Origin: Muscardinus avellanarius
Taxonomy: Eukaryota; Chordata; Mammalia; Rodentia; Gliridae
Assembly (NCBI GenBank): GCA_963383645.1
Contig: OY726558.1
Location: forward strand, 186,675,634-186,739,633
Reading direction: 5' to 3'
DNA: 64,000 nucleotides
The position numbers and the translations under genes are program-made. This document shows, one piece after another, positions 34,956 to 47,832 of the stretch. The notes beneath the pieces are model-generated. The model ran no database searches and was not told where the DNA came from. It was given only the letters and a program-made list of their open reading frames with translations. Position 1 is the stretch's first letter, and each line of letters begins with the position of its first letter.

Positions 34956-36068
34956 ATGGGAAAGAGGAATAACAATGGGGCAATGAACGCCCACAACACC
35001 ACAACATCAGAACCTGATAACACTGAAATTTAGAGATCTCCAGAAGATCAAATCAGGAATATAACTGTAGAAATAATACAGGAACTTCAAAAAGAATTTA
35101 GAGAGAGTTTAAAAGAAATAAAAGAGGCAATCATTGAAGTAAAGGCGTCAATTCAAAGTATAAACAATCGATTAGACCACATGGAGAATAGAATCTCGCT
35201 CCTAGAAGATGATCACTCCAAAAAACAAACACATAGTTTATAATTTAGAAAAAAAAATCCAACAGCAGGAATTTGACATTGAAGAAATATGGGCCCATTT
35301 TAAGAGAGCTAACCTAAGAATAATAGGAATAGAGGAGGGAAAAGAAGGTGAAACCAAAAGGATTAATAATCTCTTTAAGGAAATAATAGCAGAAAATTTT
35401 CCAAACATAGAGCAAGAGGTCGATACACAGGTCCAGGAAACTTATAGAACTCCCTTTAGACAGGATCAGAGAAAAGGTTCCCCACACCACATAATTGTCA
35501 AAATGACAATGTGGAAGCCAAGGAGAGAATCTTAAAAGCAAAATACCCAAAAGGTCAAGTCACATTCAGAGGCAAATCAACTAGAATCACTCCAGACTTC
35601 CCAAACCAAGTCATGAAAGCCAGAAGGACTTGGAGTAACATATTCCAAACTCTGAAAGAAAACAACTTCCAGCCAAAAATTTCTTACCCAGCAGAACTAT
35701 CTATCAAATTATATGGGAAAATAAGAAGCTTCCATGACAAACAGAAACTGAAGGAATTTATGTCTTCAAAACCAGCGCTAGAGCCGGGTGTGGTGGTGCA
35801 CGCTTGTAATCCCTGCGCTTGGGAGGCAGAGACAGGAGGATCGCACAGGTTCGAAGCCAGCCGCGCGCGCTGGCTTAGGAGACCCTGTTTCCAAATAAAA
35901 ATGTAAAAATAGGTCTGGGAGTGTAGCCCGGAGGTAGAAGGGCTTCCAGAAACCCCAGTACCACAAAACTAGCATTAGAGAAAATACTCAAGGAGATTAG
36001 CTACAAAGAAGAAATAGGTAATACACGCAAGAACCAAAGAAACAAGACTTTCCATCCAGCAGACAACT
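34956..36068 (+). pseudogene. L1 no. 2 ORF1, disrupted
   Basis: ATG at 34956 opens MGKRNNNGAMNAHNTT, but an in-frame TAG at 35031-35033 ends it after 25 codons. The coiled-coil region follows (IIQELQKEFRESLKEIKEA), then a frameshift near 35220, then RRM-type sequence (LRIIGIEEGKEGE, later AENFPNIEQEVD) and the C-terminal domain (ARRTWSNIFQTLKENNFQ). A SINE interrupts the C-terminal domain at 35784. Confidence 0.88.
35784..35964 (+). mobile_element. Altered-tail SINE inside L1 no. 2 ORF1
   Basis: Inserted with a 16-bp duplication, aaaaccagcgctagag (35768-35783) and aaaactagcattagag (35965-35980), with three mismatches. It contains gcacaggttcgaagccagcc and the tail gggcttccagaaacccc. Confidence 0.95.
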
Positions 36069-36115
36069 AAGCAAAGAAGAATACAGTATCTCAAACAGAA
36101 ATAAAATCTTAACAT

Positions 36116-39100
36116 GTTAGAATTAAAAATTATCTCTCAATAATCATACTGAATGCAAATGGCCTCAACTCCCCATTAAAAAGACATAAAGTAGCAAAAT
36201 GAATTAAAACCCAGAATCCATCCATGTGCTGCTTACAAGAAACACACCTTACAAGTAAAGATAGGAACAAAAACAAGGTAAAGGGCTGGAGCAAGGTAAT
36301 CCATGCTAATGGAACTCGAAGACAAGCAGGAGTAGCAACTATGATATCAGACAAGTTAGACTTCAAACCCAAACTTATTAGAAGAGACAAAGAAGGTCAT
36401 ATTTTGCTGGTCATATTTTCCTCTTGCTGGAATAATCCAGCAAGAGTAAGTGACAATAGTCAACATCGATGCCCCAAACACAGGTATAGCTACTTTCATA
36501 AATCAAACTCTTTGTGACATGAAGTCACACATAAATCCTAATACAATAATACTGGGAGACTTCAAAACATCTCTCATATTAGACCGATCTTCCAGACAAA
36601 AGGTCAGTAAAGATGCCTCAGAACTAAAGAATACCATTAATCAAATGGACCTGTTGGACACATATAGAATATTTCACCCAACTACAGCGGAGTTTACATT
36701 TTTCTCAGCTGCTCATGAAATCTCCAAAATAGATCACATCCTGGGACACAAAATGAGCACTAGCAAATTTAAAAAATGTTACATACTTCCCTGTGTCATT
36801 TCAGACCATAATGGAATGAAACTAGAAATCAACTATAAGAAGACCCAGAGAAACAACATAAACATGTGGAGACTGAACACCACACTTCTGAATGAAGAAT
36901 GGGTCATAGAAGATGTAAGAGGTGAAATCAAGAAATTTGTAGAAACAAATGAAAATAAAGAAACAACATATCAAAACCTCTGGGACACTTTGAAGGCAGT
37001 ATTAAGAGGAAAATTTATAGCACTGAGTGCTCACATAAGAAAAACAGAAAATCTTCAAATAAATAGCCTTATGACACACCTCAAAGCCCTTGAAAAGCAG
37101 GAACAATTGAACCCCAAAGCCAGCAGAAGACGGGAAATTATTAAAATTAGAGCAGAAATTAATGAAATAGAGAATAAAAAAAATACAGAAAATCAACAAA
37201 ACCAAAAGCTGGTTTCTTGAAAAAATTAACAAGATTGATAAACCACTAGCCAACCTAACTAAAAAAAAGAGAGAATCAACCCAAATTATGAAGATAAGGG
37301 ATGAAAAAGGAGACATTACTACTGACAGCGTAGAAATCCAGAGGATTATCAGAAACTACTTTGAAAAACTATACTCCAACAAAATGGAAAATCTGGAGGA
37401 AATCGACAACTTCCTAGATAAATACAACCTTCCTAAACTGAGTCAAGAAGATATAGAACACTTAAACCAACCAATAACAAACAAAGAGATTGAAATAGCA
37501 ATAAAGAGCTTACCATCAAAGAAAAGCCCAGGACCAGATGGTTTCCCAAGTGAATTCTATAAAACCTTTATAGGAGAACTAATCCCAATACTACTCAAAC
37601 TATTTCGGGAAATAGAAAAAACCGGGACTCTCCCAAATACATTCTATGAAGCCAACATCACACTAATACCCAAACCGAATAAAGACAGTTCAAGGAAGGA
37701 AAACTACAGGCCTATATCTCTGATGAACTTGGATGCAAAACTATTAAACAAAATACTAGCAACACGCATTCAAAACCACATCAAGAAAATCATTCACCAT
37801 GACCAGGTAGGGTTCATCCCAGGGATGCAAGGCTGGTTCAATATACGAAAAACAATCCACGTAATTCATCATATAAACAGAATCAAAGACAAAAACCACA
37901 TGATCATCTCAATAGATGCTGAAAAAGCATTTGATAAAATTCAACATCCATTTATGATAAAAACACTGCAGAGAATTGGAATAGAAGGAACATATCTCAA
38001 CATTATTAAGGCAATCTACAATAAGCCCACCGCCAACATCATATTAAATGGGGAAAAACTTCAAGAATTTCCCCTAAAAACTGGAACGAGACAAGGATGT
38101 CCACTATCACCACTTCTCTTCAATATAGTACTAGAGACTCTAGCCAGAGCAATAAGGCAAGAAAAGGAAATCAAAGGAGTACAAATAGGAAAAGAAGAAC
38201 TTAAGCTTTCACTATTTGCAGATGACATGATACTATATTTAGAAAACCCAACAAACTCAACCAAAAGGCTTATAGAACTGATCAACAAATTCAGCAAGGT
38301 ATCTGGATACAAAATCAATCTTAAAAAATCAGAAGCTTTCCTGTACACCAACCATAAATCCACTGAAAAAGAAATTCAGAAAACACTTCCACTCAGGATC
38401 TCCCACAAAAAAATAAAATACCTAGGAATAAACTTGACCAAGGAAGTAAAAGATCTCTACAAAGAAAATTATAAAACACTGAAAAAAGAAATCGAAGAAG
38501 ATCTTAGAAGATGGAAAGACCTTCCATGTTCATGGATTGGCAGAATTAATATCATTAAAATGGCCATCGTCCCAAAAGTGATCTACAGATTTAATGCAAT
38601 GCCCATTAAACTACCAAGATCATTCCTCACAGACATAGAAAAATCAGTCCTTAAATTTATCTGGAATAACAAAAAGCCCAGAATAGCCAAGGTAGTTCTC
38701 AGCAACAAAAACCACGCAGGAGGAATCACAATACCTGACTTTAAACTATACTACAAAGCCATTGTAATAAAAACAGCATGGTACTGGCAAAAGAACAGAT
38801 ATATAGACCAATGGAGCAGAATAGAAGACCCAGAAACAAGTCCACACACTTTCAGCCAATTGATTTTTGACAAAGGGGCCAAAAACATACACTGGAAAAA
38901 AGATAGCTTCTTCAACAAATGGTGTTGGCAAAACTGGTTAACCATATGCAGAAAATTGGAAATTAATCCCACTTTTTCACCCTGCACAAGAGTCAATTCA
39001 AGATGGATTAAAGACTTGGAAATCAAACCAGAGAGCTTGGAGCTCCTTGAAGAGGGCATAGGTCTAACACTGTAACACATAGGCACAGATAAACACTTTC

Positions 39101-39940
39101 TCAACAAGACCCCAAAGGCACAACAAATTAAAAGACGAATCAATACATGGGATTGCATGAAACTGAAGAGCTTTTCAGCAAAGGAAACTGTCAAGAACCT
39201 CAATCGAGAGCCAACAGAATGGGAGAAGATATTTGCCACCTACATCTCTGATAGAGGACTAATATCTAGAATATACAGAGAACAAAAGAAACTTAACACT
39301 AAAAAAAATCATTCATTCAAAAAATGGGCAAACGAACTTAATAGACACTTCACGAAAGAAGAAATTCAAATGGCCAATAAATGCATGAAGAAATGTTCAA
39401 CATCATTGGCAATCAGAGAGATACAAATCAAAACTACCCTGAGATTTCACCTAACTCCAACCAAATGGCAATCATTAAAACCACAAACAACAACAAATGC
39501 TGGAGAGGATATGGAGAAGTGGGAACTCTAAAACATTGTTGGTGGTATTGCAAATTAGTGCAACCACTTTGGAAAACAGTATGGAGAATCCTTAGAAAAA
39601 TGGGAACAAATCTACTATTTGATCCAGCAATATCACTTCTGGGTATCTACCCAAAAGAAAGTAAACTACGAATGCATGTATATCTATGTTCATAGCTGCA
39701 CAATTCACCATACCCTAACTATGGAAACAGCCAAGATGTCCATCAACAGATGAATGGATTACAAAAACTGTGGGATATGTACACAATGGACTTTTACTCA
39801 GCCATTAAAAAAAACTCATTTTCATCATTTTCAGGGAAATAGATGGAACTGGAGGACATTATGCTAAGTGAGATTAAGTAAGTCACAAAAAATAAGAAAT
39901 CAGATGCTTTCTCTAAAATGTGAAAGCTAAGAAGAAATGG
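36116..39940 (+). pseudogene. L1 no. 2 ORF2, disrupted
   Basis: Same domain order as in L1 no. 1: endonuclease (QETH), reverse transcriptase (FADDM near 38216) and Cys-rich C-terminus. Breaks are an insertion of about 17 bases with a hairpin near 36406-36446, the A8-run frameshift near 37176-37184 shared with L1 no. 1, a premature TAA at 39073-39075, and a further frameshift near 39465. The stretch 36721-38907 shows no difference from 26403-28589. Confidence 0.92.
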
Positions 39941-40815
39941 GTCATAGGAGGAACTCTAGATGGAAAAAGGAAATCCTATAGGGAAGCAAACAAAACAACC
40001 TAATTGAGGGGATGGGAGAGGGGAAGAATGAAATTCTCCAAAACACGCAACGTACTTAAACATATCGAAGTCAACCACTAAGCCAAGCAAGGGAAGGAGG
40101 GATGGGAAGGGAATGGGGTGGGAACTGGGTAGGGGTTAAATCGGTGATGTGTACATGTATGTACACACAAGTTGTTTACCCCAATATGATATATTAATAT
40201 AATCCACCAATAAAAAATTAAAAAACAAACAAACAGAGGTACCTAAGGGTGAAAACACTAATCTAAAGATAGGTGGAGTGTGTCATCATCACTGTAAACA
40301 CAGAGCTTTTAATTCAGGAAGGATTCCAAATGAAAAACATTTCAGAAGAAAAGGGGGAAACATGGATTTATATGAAATTATATGAAGAACAGCACATCAA
40401 TTTATATGAACCTAAAAACATAGCTCCAAAATGCATAAAGCAAAGTGTGACAGAACCCAGCAGAAAAAGATAGAATCTCAGTGGGAAAATTTGACTAACA
40501 GAAAAAGAGGATAAAAATCAGCAGATACAGAACATGTGAAAGCATGATTAACATATGTGAACAAATGGCTCTCACACTATAGCCGGTAAGTATGTTCTTT
40601 CCAAGTGCATACCTATTATGCTACAGAGCAAGTATCAACAAATTTCAAGGGATAAAAATTATACAGAATATAACTGATTAAGTGGATTTAACAAATCACT
40701 AACAAACACTACATGTTTGAAAATTTAGAAATATACACCTAAATAATAATTGGTTCAAAGAAAGTTAAGTACTTTAATAAAAAAAGAAAATGTAATAATA
40801 TTTAAAATTATAGAG

Positions 40816-41180
40816 CCGTGCACACTGGTACATGCCTGTAATGTGTAGAAGGCTGAGACAAGAGGATCACAGGTTCAAGGCCAGTGTGTGTTACCTTACG
40901 AAGACCCTATTCTAAATTACAAAATAAAAAGTGTTGGGGTATAGTTCAGAGGTAGTAGGCTCCTAGCTAGGTTCCATCCTTAATTTCAATAATTAATCAA
41001 CTAATTAATTAGTTAAAAATAAAATCTTAGGCTAGGCACAGTGGGGCATGCCTATTTCCAGTAGGGAGGCGGAGCCAGGGGTCATAGGCTTAAGACCCTG
41101 TTTCAAAATAAAAAGTCAAAAGGGCTAGAGGTGTAGCTCAGTGGGAGAATACTCCTGGATTCAATTCCCAGCACCATCAA
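40816..41180 (+). mobile_element. Two old B1-dID SINEs
   Basis: A diverged copy at 40816-41000 and a shortened copy at 41029-41180 in tandem. Confidence 0.8.
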
Positions 41181-41312
41181 AAAAGTAAATAAAACAGAAC
41201 TTTAAGGTTGCAACCAATGCTGTGTTTAGAAGTAAATTTATAGCTTTATTTTGCTTTAAAGAAAGGGTTAAAGTCAAGAGTCTAAAGATGTGCCTTGAAA
41301 AGAAAGAAAAAG

Positions 41313-41508
41313 GCCGGGCGTGGTGGCGCACGTTTGTAATCCCCGCACTTGGGAGGCAGAGACAGGAGAACTGCGCAGGTTTGAAGCCAGTCTCGCTGGC
41401 TTAAGAGACCCTGTTTCCAAATAAAAAATATTAAAAAGTAGGTGTCTGGGAGTGTAGCCCAGAGGTAGGAGGGTTTCCAGGAACCCCAGTACCACCCCCC
41501 AAAAAAAA
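41313..41508 (+). mobile_element. Altered-tail SINE
   Basis: GC-rich B1 with gcgcaggtttgaagccag and the tail gggtttccaggaacccc. Flanked by similar aaagaaagaaaaag sequences. Confidence 0.92.
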
Positions 41509-42752
41509 GGAAAGAAAGAAAAAGAACACTATTAAAGTACAAGAAGAATGGAAATTAGAAAAAAAAATTGACATTACTGAAATAGAAGAGCAACTTCCAA
41601 GGAGAAAATCAACAACGAAACGTGGGTTGTACTAAAACACTAAGGAAATTAATACATTCCTACACCAAAACTGAGCAAAAAAAGAAGGGAAAACATTTTC
41701 ATGAATTCTAAAAGACCTATACGAGAGATACCATGGGCATTAAAGAGAGGACAAAATAAACATTGTGCTCATAGATTTAAATTTTTCATGCAAAGGGTAA
41801 ATGTACTGAAAAATAGACAAAAGCTGACATAAGGAGGAATAGATATCTGAATAGTACCGTATCAATTTAAGAATTTGAATTTACAGTTGGAAAGAAATTG
41901 AGTATATAATCAAAATCCCCACTAAGAAAATTCTGGGCCTACGTAGTTCTACTAGTAAATTCTATGAGACATATAAGGAGGAAAAAAAATCTTTATTTTC
42001 TTTCAGAAAACAGAGGAAGAATCTAAAATAATAGTCAGGGTTCCACTAGAGAAAGAGAAGCAGAGTAAGATAAACATCCAGAGACATATTGTATGATATC
42101 CGTTATGTGACTTTGCGGATGGGATAGGCAAGTCCAGAATCCACACAGCAGGTTGTTTGTTGGAGAGGATGGGGGGCAAGAGACTTTCTTATCCACGGGC
42201 ACTTTCTTTTCTAGGTACATCTCAGCTCTTGGGCCTGTTCACTGACTGAATCAGGCTCATCCAGGTGACCAAATATAATCTTCATTACCTAAAACCTACT
42301 GATCATGGCCTTTAATTGTTTACAAAATACCCTTAATGGCAACACCCAGAATAACTAAGAACTGTAGCCTAGTCAGGTTGACACTAAACTGACCATTTCT
42401 TCCTAATTCTTTTTTAACATGAGGCCAGTTGATAGTTAATAGCAAAAGTCACAAAATAGTTAACAAGGCAAATTACTGACCCATATCCTTTACAGAATAA
42501 TAGATATAGAATTTATGACAAAGTAACATCTTAAATACAAAGACACATTAAAAAGAAAAGACATTACATCATGACCAAGTGGAGTCTATCTCAGAAATAC
42601 AAGGCTAATTTAACCTACAAATACCAATCCGTATAATTTACTGTTTTAGGAGTAAAGGAGGGGCCTGGCCCAGTAATGGGTGAATGAGGCACTAGGTTCT
42701 ATCACCATCACCAGGAAAAGAAAAAAAGGGGGGGGGACCCTGAAACATAAAG

Positions 42753-42945
42753 GAGGAGTCAGGCATACACCTGTAATCCCAGTACTTGGGAGGCTGAAAC
42801 GGGACAATCTCAGGTTCAAGGACAGTCCCACTACTTAGTGAGACTGTAAACCAACCTATAAGAATTAAAATAAGGTTGGGGGTGTAACTCATAGGTAGAA
42901 TGCCACTGAGTTCATCTGTTCCCAATCCCTAGTATCACACATACA
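42753..42945 (+). mobile_element. Old B1-dID SINE
   Basis: Diverged copy ending ccctagtatcacacatac. Confidence 0.82.
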
Positions 42946-43311
42946 AAAAGAAATAATATTAAGTATGTATAAATAGATGCATAAACTCCTATAAGTCAAT
43001 TGAGACGCTTTAAAAATAAACAGCATGAGTTTTAAGAAGTAGCCTGCGAAATAAATATTTCACGCAAACACACAAGATCTGAAGAGTAAATAAACATGCA
43101 TAAAAAGAGTTCAGTATCACCAGAGAACTACAAATTAACACCACAATGACATCAGCCATCCCCCACAGAAAGGCGAATATCAAAATGAGCAGTAATACCT
43201 GCAGTGAAATACTAAACGTCCATCCGCATGTGGAGTAACTAAGTATCCGATGTCAAAGGTGGGTGTGTAAAATGCTGACCCTTTTGAAAACCCTCATGGT
43301 GATTTGTTTTG

Positions 43312-43315
<4 letters not shown>

Positions 43316-43364
<49 letters not shown>

Positions 43365-43559
43365 AGGGGTAGAACCCAGAGGCTTTCTACCTCCGGGCTA
43401 CACTCCCAGACCTATTTTATATTTTATTTGGAAACAGGGTCTCACTGAGTTGCTGAGAGCCTCACTACGTAGCACAGGCTGACTTCGAACCTTTGCCATC
43501 CTCCTGTCTCAGCCTCCCAAGCGCTGGGATTACAAGCGTGTTTGCCACCACACCCGGCT
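43316..43559 (-). mobile_element. B1-dID SINE with GT tail
   Basis: A GT run at 43316-43360 occupies the tail, and the body spans 43361-43559. The duplication tttgttttgc flanks the insertion in the old L1. Confidence 0.9.
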
Positions 43560-43959
43560 TTGTTTTGCATTTTAAAGTAAACATAAACCTACCTTATAAC
43601 CCAGCATTTCTACTCTTAGGTACTTTATCAAAAAGAATGAAAATATATGCGCATATTAAAACATGTGCAAGGCTCAATGCTTAAAAAAAGTAAAGTGGGA
43701 AAAAGACAAATAAAATTTGGTGTCTTCATATAAAATGGAATTATCATTCAGGGAAAATAAAAAGAGAAACCCTGAAACAAGCATGTAAGGAAAAACCATT
43801 ATGTTAAGTAAAAGAATCCAGCTACAGATAAAATACGTACCGTATCAATTCCATGTATACATAGGCCAAGAACAGAAAGACTAATCTGTGTTGACAGAGA
43901 TCTGGGAAGGGTTGGGGTGTGGAAACACAGATATGTTCTACGTTGTGTTGTAGGTGGCA

Positions 43960-46422
43960 GTTACACAATTACTAAAATTCGACATACTAAAAATATTTTA
44001 TCACATGCAAACTATATCTCTGTGCAAATATTGACAAGACAGAAACAGCGGTCACCAGAAGAATTCCATCCCCCATCCCTCTGGCCATGTTCAGCCGTTG
44101 GGCGGTATGTAAGTTCACAGCCACAATGCTAAGAGGTGACGGTCCGGGGTGCCCATGGTGGGGAAGGGGACGTGGAAAGTGTGTGCTCAGAACAGACCTG
44201 GCTCCCGAGCCACGGCCGACAGCCCCCCACAGGGTGCTGGTCCTCTGCAATGAGGCTCAAGCTGTAATATCTGCTCAAAGACTGAATGCAGATGACAATC
44301 ACAAGACACTTGACAAACCAGAGAAGGGGCTTCGGGCCCGAGTCACGAAACTCACACGCAGGAGACAATCACCAGACATGACGCACTCTAAGGAACCAGG
44401 TTCCACATCAGATCGCGGGCCCCGTGCGCACACCAAGCAGCAAGTACAAGGTTTTAATAAGATCGAGGCAAGTTCGCCAGCCCGATCCTGTTTCTTGTTC
44501 ATCTTATTGAGGAAACGCCACGAATACAACCAAGAACAGCATGTGGAGGGAGGCTCCGAAGGTCCTTGCATAAGAAAATGTTTAGGCATTTTCGTCTCCT
44601 GGGCAAAGACTGTCCATTTTATCACTATTCAGGATGCGAGATGCAAGAGAAAGCCCCGTGAATGGCCACTATTGTTTTGCCATGGATATCATCCAATAAA
44701 GCCCAGACTCGAAGTTCTATGCGCTGCAGAATACCACCAGGCTTGATAAAAATGAGACCCTTCATTTTTCTTTCTTTAGGTCTTAATTAGCTTTTTGTTA
44801 AACTACAACCATTATCGCTGGAGCGCACATGCTGGGACAAATTGGAACACTGGTTGGCAGACTGGACGCTTAGGAGGGTCCCCGGTGATTAACTGTCACC
44901 CGGCTGATGTTGACGGTGCTGCTTTCTTAGTGTGCTAACTATCTCGCCGGAAAAACAAACAAACAAAACCCTATCTCATTTTTCATGAAAAAAAGAAAGG
45001 TAAGGGAATCAGGAGCAGGCTTACGTGCACTCTATCACCCTGATCCCAGAGACTCGAGGGTCAAGAGTTGGTGAATATTTCCAGTACCCCAAAGCCATCA
45101 ACTCCCCCGTTGGTATGAAGGGAAGCCACTTTCATCAGGCAGCTGGCATGCCTCATTATCTCCAGAGCTGGCACCTTCACAGAGGATGCTCTCCTCCTCG
45201 CAAAGGCACCGAGGAAACTTCCTTTGTTGATTTCAAAAGCATGAAGACATCGCGATGCAGTTAAAATGGATGACTTTCCTTTTAAAGAGCGGGTAAGACA
45301 GAGATCTTTGAAACAAGGGCGGGGCAGCCTCACTAACAATCTTTGTTGTCCAGGGGGATTTGAGGGTGGGAGCGAGGGGCAGGGGTGAACAAAGCGTAGA
45401 AATCTCAAAATGACAAAGTCATTGTTCCGGGGGGGCTTTCTACACACTCTCCCTGACATCTCTACACAATGCCAGGCAAGGGTCAGCGGCACTGAGACAA
45501 GCAAAGGCAGGTCCACTCTTGGACTTCCAAGAAAGCCGGTCACCCGGCCTATTATCCCCCCGGTCTGAGGCTGGCTTTGTTCTCTGTGTCCAGATGCGGG
45601 GCGCTCTTTCTGGCTTCTGCTCCCTCCCCCGCGCAGGAAGAGGTGACTGGAGGAGGACGGGGCCTTCACATTTTCTTTGGCCTGGGCATTTTCACTTCAT
45701 AAAGCTGCAGTCAATGTGTTTTGTGTGCGGGGAGGAGGAAATGACACATTCCGTGGTGGTCTCCACCGGGGCCTGCACTGGTGGCTCAAGTAGCTCGGGA
45801 TTAGCCCTTTGTGCTCCACGGACGGCTATGAAAAGTCAGTTATTTAAGCTCAGTCAAGCTGTTGATTTTTTTTTTTTTTTGGTGGGGGGTGGATGAGGGG
45901 TGTGTGGGGGAGAAAGGTTTTGCAATTCAACTCTCCTCAATAAATTACAGTGTTTGGCTGCGGGCAGCTGCGTGTGACTTTACAGATGTAGAGTGGCCCC
46001 CGTTTTTATTTTTTTAAGTGAAGAATGCTTTAATTCCACCTCTGTGTCATACTTTGAGTTTTACATTGTGCCAAGAGAAAGACCTCACATTAAGTGATAG
46101 TGGTTAACGATAAGAATTCTAGCTAATTGGGACTCTTAGTGAACATTTTGGAGGAACCAAGGAAGTTGTACAAGAAGTACTGAAATTAATATGAGACACG
46201 TAGTGCCCGATAGTCTACTGTGAAAACAACTGACTCTGACCCTGTGATTCGAAATAGAGAAAAAAGCCATTAAAATCTTCAGAAGTAATAAACCTAGAAT
46301 CTGAAATACACACTTGTTTTGTGATATTTAGGGGTCTGGTATCTGTGCAATTACTTTGATGCAATATAATGTAATATAATGCCATTATCAAAGTATTTCT
46401 CCCATCTAAAAACAATGTAAGC
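43960..46422. other. SINE-free intron block of 2.5 kb
   Basis: No SINE or young repeat is visible. Base composition is moderately GC-rich around 44080-44440 and 45280-45800. Chance reading frames of 219 codons (44087-44746, plus) and 202 codons (45061-45669, minus) lie here but show no family, signal or splice context. A T16 run at 45867-45880 ends the GC-rich part. It could hold conserved non-coding DNA; nothing proves it. Confidence 0.5.
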
Positions 46423-46625
46423 CAGGGGTGGTGGCACACAGCTATAATCCCAGTACTTGGGAGGCTGAGATAGTTCGATCACAGGTTGGAGGGCAGCCTC
46501 AGCAATGTAGCAAGATTCTGAGCAACTGAGTGAGATCGTTTCAAAACAAAACATTTTTTTAAAAGATCGGGGGTATAGCTTGGAGGTAGAATGACCCTGG
46601 GTTCAATCTCTAGGCCCACAAAAAA
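46423..46625 (+). mobile_element. B1-dID SINE
   Basis: Complete copy (aagccaggggtggtggcaca to ctctaggcccaca). Confidence 0.88.
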
Positions 46626-46703
46626 TATAGTATTTTAAGAATAACTACCATTTATTTTGTGCATACCATGTACTTGGAGAACATGCAGGAATTTTTACTG
46701 GAA

Positions 46704-46782
46704 TGATTCTGGGAATGTAGCTCAGTGGCAGAGGACTTAGCCAGCACACACACGGCACTGGGTTTGACCCCCAGCACCACAT
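46704..46782 (+). mobile_element. Full-length ID element
   Basis: Solo ID with tRNA-like boxes: tgtagctcagtggcagagga, then gggtttgacccccagcac. The segment absent from dID tails (cttagccagcacacac) is present. Confidence 0.82.
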
Positions 46783-46802
46783 TAAGAAATGAAACATCTA
46801 AA

Positions 46803-47260
46803 GCTTGGCGTGGTGGTGCATGTTTGTCATCCCAGCATCTGGGAGGCTGAGACCGGAGGATCGTGGTTCGCGGAAAACCTCAGCTACTTCGAGAGACCAT
46901 TTGCAACTCAGTGAGACCCAGTTTCAAAATAAAGAATAAAAAACAGGGCTGGGGGTGCTGCTCAGAGATAAAGTATCCCTGGATTCCATCCCCAGTACAG
47001 GGAAAAAAAAAAAAAATGAAACATCAAGCCGGGTATGGTGGCACACACTTGTAATCCCAGCATTTAGGAGGTGGAGACTGGAGGATCACAGTTCATGAAC
47101 AGCCTCAGCGACTTAGCAAGGCCCTTCGCAACTCAGTGAGACCCTGTTTCAAAAATAAAACTACTAAAAAAAAAAAAAATAGGGCTGGGTGTGTAGCTTG
47201 GAGGTAGAGTGTCCCTGGGTTCCAATACCCAGTACTGCAAAAAAAAAAAAAAAAAAAAGA
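46803..47260 (+). mobile_element. Two tandem B1-dID SINEs
   Basis: Copies at 46803-47010 and 47026-47260. The string gaaacatc recurs before the first copy (46790), between the two and near 47020, so target reuse is likely. Confidence 0.88.
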
Positions 47261-47273
47261 AACAAACCAAAAA

Positions 47274-47275
47274 GC

Positions 47276-47316
<41 letters not shown>

Positions 47317-47317
47317 A
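47274..47317. repeat. AAC microsatellite
   Basis: About 14 AAC units after a SINE A tail. Confidence 0.97.
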
Positions 47318-47334
47318 ACCTCTTTCTCTATTTT

Positions 47335-47485
47335 AGCCAGATGCAGTAGTAGCATATGCCTGGAGTCCCAGCTACTTGGGATGAGGGGAGGCAGAGAATC
47401 ATTAAAGCCCAGGAGTTAAAGGCCAAAGACCAGGCCAGGCACCATAGTAGGACCACTAAACAACAACAACAACAACAACAACATT
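47335..47485 (+). mobile_element. Old B1-like monomer with AAC tail
   Basis: 7SL-type body (gcatatgcctggagtcccagctacttggg, cited here in outline only) without ID, ending in an AAC run at 47462-47482. Low similarity. Confidence 0.6.
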
Positions 47486-47832
47486 TTATTGGAATGACAT
47501 TTTATCCTTATGACAACCCCTATGGTATAGTTCTCAGTCTCTCAATTTTGCAGATATAGAGTGTGTGGCTTGGAGGGCAGAGAGGGCAAGTGGTCGAGGT
47601 GCCTTCAATTTAGAAAGGGAGATTCCAGGGTTCCCCTTGCTACCCCCCCACATCATACTTTAACTTTCTCCACATTATCAGTGAAATCCAGCCGTGTACT
47701 CTAGCACTTACAGTGGCCCTCACACCATTAAAGCATGAAGCTTTTCCTAGGTAACCAACAGCACTGGCAGAAATAATTTCCAGGGCTCTGCGTCCTTAAG
47801 TAGAAGCCCACCAAACAGACTACATACATCAC

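Larger units (their letters stand above)
33928..40230 (+). mobile_element. L1 no. 2: full-length L1
   Basis: 6303 bp including a SINE of about 181 bp. The 14-bp target-site duplication aaacagaggtacct lies at 33914-33927 and 40231-40244. It begins ggacttccgggaagatggtg, a start like other mammalian L1s that carry a YY1-type aagatgg box near +13. The order is 5' UTR (33928-34955), ORF1 (34956 to about 36068), ORF2 (about 36116 to 39940), 3' UTR with a G-rich block (gggaaggagggatggg), and an A-rich tail. It is antisense to ABCC4. Both ORFs are broken, so it is full length but not autonomous. Confidence 0.95.
40560..43960 (+). mobile_element. Old L1 remnant split by SINEs
   Basis: Eroded L1 ORF2-like sequence in the plus direction: near 40600-40780, 41545-41960 (ggagaaaatcaacaacgaaa, gtaaattctatgagacatat), 42540-42640 (catcatgaccaagtggagtc), 43060-43300 (accagagaactacaaattaa) and 43560-43830 (ttataacccagcatttctac). 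SINEs at 40816-41180, 41313-41508, 42753-42945 and 43361-43559 break it up. Stretches between these anchors, such as 41960-42540, cannot be assigned with confidence. Confidence 0.65.

Noticed and set aside
44087..44746. 219-codon plus-strand open frame
   Set aside because: No recognisable family, signal or splice context; it lies in a GC-rich intron stretch where a frame of this length can occur by chance. Kept only as part of the SINE-free block.
45061..45669. 202-codon minus-strand open frame
   Set aside because: Same strand as ABCC4, but the translation resembles no part of ABCC4 or any family I know, and no good splice pair encloses it.
46704..46782. tRNA gene
   Set aside because: The tRNA-like boxes belong to an ID SINE; no cloverleaf with a complete acceptor stem is evident.
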